The translations under genes and the position numbers were made by a program. DNA of 17,497 nucleotides from DATGQT01 sp033720695 (lineage in GTDB: Bacteria; Bacteroidota; Rhodothermia; Rhodothermales; Rubricoccaceae), in contig JAWWCA010000052.1 of the NCBI GenBank assembly GCA_033720695.1, positions 1 through 17,497 of the forward strand, given 5' to 3'. The notes beneath the pieces are model-generated. The model ran no database searches, had not been told where the DNA came from, and saw nothing but the letters and a program-made list of their open reading frames with translations. Below are positions 15,715 to 17,497 of this stretch, piece by piece; within the stretch, counting starts at the first letter, position 1; each line of letters starts with the position of its first letter.

Positions 15715-16020
15715 TCAGCCCCGGAAGAGGCTGATCTCGTCGACGTTGACGGTGACCTTGTTGCGGAAGAGGGCGATCACGATGGCGAGCCCGACGGCGG
15801 CCTCGGCCGCGGCCACGCTCATCACGAAGAAGACCAGGATCTGGCCGCTCACGTCGCCGAACGACTGGCTGAAGGCCACGAGCGTGAGGTTCACCGCGTT
15901 CAGCATCAGCTCGATCGAGAGGAAGATCACGATCACGTTCCGGCGGAGGAGCACGCCGAGCACGCCGATCGTGAAGAGCACGGCGCTGAGCGAGAGGTAC
16001 CAGTTGAGCGTCAGGTCCAT
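15715..16020 (-). CDS. nuoK: NADH-quinone oxidoreductase subunit K (complex I membrane arm)
   Basis: The 101-residue product matches the family length (E. coli 100) and has three membrane helices. The two buried Glu residues of the proton path are present: Glu37 in LSIELMLNAVNL and Glu73 in SVAAAEAAVGLAIVIALFR. The ATG at 16020 gives the standard N-terminus; the frame is open for about 315 nt further upstream, but that part is Ser/Arg-rich and overlaps nuoJ. It lies 55 nt after nuoJ and 64 nt before nuoL in the membrane-arm operon. Confidence 0.95.
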   Translation of the reverse strand: MDLTLNWYLSLSAVLFTIGVLGVLLRRNVIVIFLSIELMLNAVNLTLVAFSQSFGDVSGQILVFFVMSVAAAEAAVGLAIVIALFRNKVTVNVDEISLFRG

Positions 16021-16075
16021 CGAGGGGCGCAGGGAGAGGGGCGATGGGGGGAAGCGGTCATTCGTCCCACGGCTC

Positions 16076-16588
<513 letters not shown>

Positions 16589-16690
16589 GGGGGGCGGGGG
16601 AGCGCGGGCGGCGACGGCGCCGGAGAGGTGGGGCGGCGCGTGCCGGAGAGGGGGACGGCGCGGCCGATCCTGCGGTGCGTGCCGTCTCGG

Positions 16691-16721
16691 GCAAGTTAGC
16701 GATGGCCCCGGAGGGCAACAA
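16691..16721 (-). promoter_or_regulatory. Candidate promoter of the nuoJ-N operon
   Basis: On the minus strand, TTG (16721-16719), a 20-bp spacer and TAACTTGC (16698-16691) match the Bacteroidota-type promoter. The nuoJ start lies about 100 nt downstream. The leader (16690-16589) is C-rich and contains no recognised riboswitch; a CTCTCCGGC element appears in it twice. Confidence 0.5.
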
Positions 16722-16761
16722 ACCGTCCCCTCCCTCCCCCTTGGAAGAAAGGGAGGAAATC

Positions 16762-16779
16762 CGGAGGACAGGCCCTCCG
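16762..16779 (-). terminator. Short stem-loop after the T9SS gene at the right edge
   Basis: CGGAGG and CCTCCG form a 6-bp stem with a 6-nt loop directly after the TAG stop, followed on the minus strand by GATTTCC. A second imperfect C-rich/G-rich hairpin follows. Either could stop transcription before the nuo promoter; the short T-run makes this uncertain. Confidence 0.35.
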
Positions 16780-17497
16780 CTACCGCACGAGGGAGACGAC
16801 GCGGGTGTCGGCGAACCGCTCCCCGACGGCTCGAACAACGTAGACCCCCGCCGGGAGATCCGACCCGTCGAACACCAGCCGGTGCACGGCCCCCGACGCC
16901 ATCGGGCCGTCGTGGAGAACGGACACCCGGCGGCCCAGCGCGTCGTGCACCCCCACCGCCACCTGCTGCGCCTCGGCCACCTCCAGCGTGAACGCGACCC
17001 GAGCCTCCGACGGGTTCGGCGACGGCGCGCTCAGGCGGTGCGTGCCGGCGAGGCCCGGGGCCCCCGCCGCCCCGGCGAAGAGGTCGCCCGCGAGCGGCAC
17101 CCCCTCGAAGGTGCCCTCCCCCGACGCCGCCACGGCCGCGCCCCCCTCCCGCACCATCGCGTAGCGCTCGAACGTGATGAACCGCCGCGAGGCGAAGTCG
17201 CCGAGCTTGAACCGGACGTCGTAGGCCCCCGCCGGGACGCGGTCGCCGACGCCGACCTCGACCGTCCGCGTCACGGCCGCGCCGGGGGCGAGGGTGCCCG
17301 AGGCGAGGTGGAGCGCGAGGGAGTCGGGCCCATCGGCCTCGATCCAGAGGTCGAGCGGCTGGGGCTCGTCGGCGGTGCTCTCGACGGTGAAGGTGTAGGC
17401 GAGCGTGCCGCCCGTGGCGGGGAACGTCGTCTGGTTCACGTCGCCGTCGAGGAGTGCGTCGGAACGGGCACCAGCCGCAATGGGGGTGTTTGACCTC
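16780..17497 (-). CDS. C-terminal part of an exported protein with T9SS sorting domain (5' end missing)
   Basis: The frame is open to the window edge without an upstream stop, so the visible 239 codons are the C-terminal part; the GTG at 17439 is probably internal. About 95 residues (TLAYTFTVES, LDLWIEADGP, AGAYDVRFKLGDF) look like an extracellular beta-sandwich domain of the kind that precedes sorting domains. Residues SPNPSEARVAF to the end, including VAVGVHDALGRRVSVL and LPAGVYVVRAVGERFADTR, form a T9SS type A sorting domain. Export by Sec then T9SS is inferred. Catalytic or binding function would lie in the missing part. It is oriented like the nuo operon, but the stem-loop and promoter in the 191-nt gap suggest separate transcription. 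Confidence 0.85.
   Translation of the reverse strand, partial: RSNTPIAAGARSDALLDGDVNQTTFPATGGTLAYTFTVESTADEPQPLDLWIEADGPDSLALHLASGTLAPGAAVTRTVEVGVGDRVPAGAYDVRFKLGDFASRRFITFERYAMVREGGAAVAASGEGTFEGVPLAGDLFAGAAGAPGLAGTHRLSAPSPNPSEARVAFTLEVAEAQQVAVGVHDALGRRVSVLHDGPMASGAVHRLVFDGSDLPAGVYVVRAVGERFADTRVVSLVR

Noticed and set aside
13236..15734. Plus-strand open frame of 832 codons opposite nuoL
   Set aside because: Asp/Glu/Arg/His-rich shadow of a clear nuoL; no motif and no promoter.

Overview
The window is GC-rich (roughly 70% by eye) and gene-dense. It looks like a member of Rhodothermota (the Rhodothermus / Rubricoccus / Rubrivirga side of the Bacteroidota-related bacteria). Three things point there. 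Four secreted proteins end in type IX secretion (T9SS) type A sorting domains. The complex I block has the order nuoJ-K-L-M-nhaD-pcd-nuoN, the unusual arrangement described for Rhodothermus marinus. Promoters resemble the Bacteroidota pattern (TTG, about 20 bp, then TAnnTTTG-like), and start codons have C-rich leaders without Shine-Dalgarno sequences. Genus assignment is inference.

Left part (1-7620, all + strand). Two cytoplasmic alkaline-phosphatase-superfamily enzymes fused to TPR repeats (the first lacks its 5' end) alternate with three small exported proteins: AP-TPR, T9SS, T9SS, AP-TPR, T9SS. The two enzymes are paralogues sharing nucleotide-identical blocks, the longest 117 nt. The first two T9SS proteins are a tandem duplicate, and the third is a longer relative with an added domain. 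Each complete gene except the second T9SS gene has a good candidate promoter of its own. GC-rich stem-loops follow the first and third T9SS genes.

Middle and right part (16588 down to 7700, all - strand). One operon carries the membrane-arm genes of respiratory complex I: nuoJ, nuoK, nuoL, nuoM, then a NhaD-type Na+/H+ antiporter, a pterin-4a-carbinolamine dehydratase, and nuoN. An unrecognised 198-residue protein follows. A candidate promoter lies about 100 nt upstream of nuoJ, and a 12-bp stem-loop between the convergent last genes (7660-7693) probably terminates both sides. The peripheral-arm genes (nuoA-I) are not in the window, as expected if they lie in a separate operon as in R. marinus. 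The proton-channel subunits keep their key Glu and Lys residues, so the complex should pump. The NhaD protein suggests linkage of the proton gradient to sodium export.

Right edge (16780-17497, - strand). The C-terminal part of a fourth T9SS-exported protein, whose start is outside the window.

I found no mobile element, CRISPR array, tRNA, rRNA or recognisable defence system. The observations most worth a second look are the mosaic identity of the two AP-TPR genes, an inverted repeat overlapping a T9SS-gene promoter, the shared promoter pattern, and heptamer repeats with stem-loops in the nuo spacers. No gap without a gene exceeds 300 bases.
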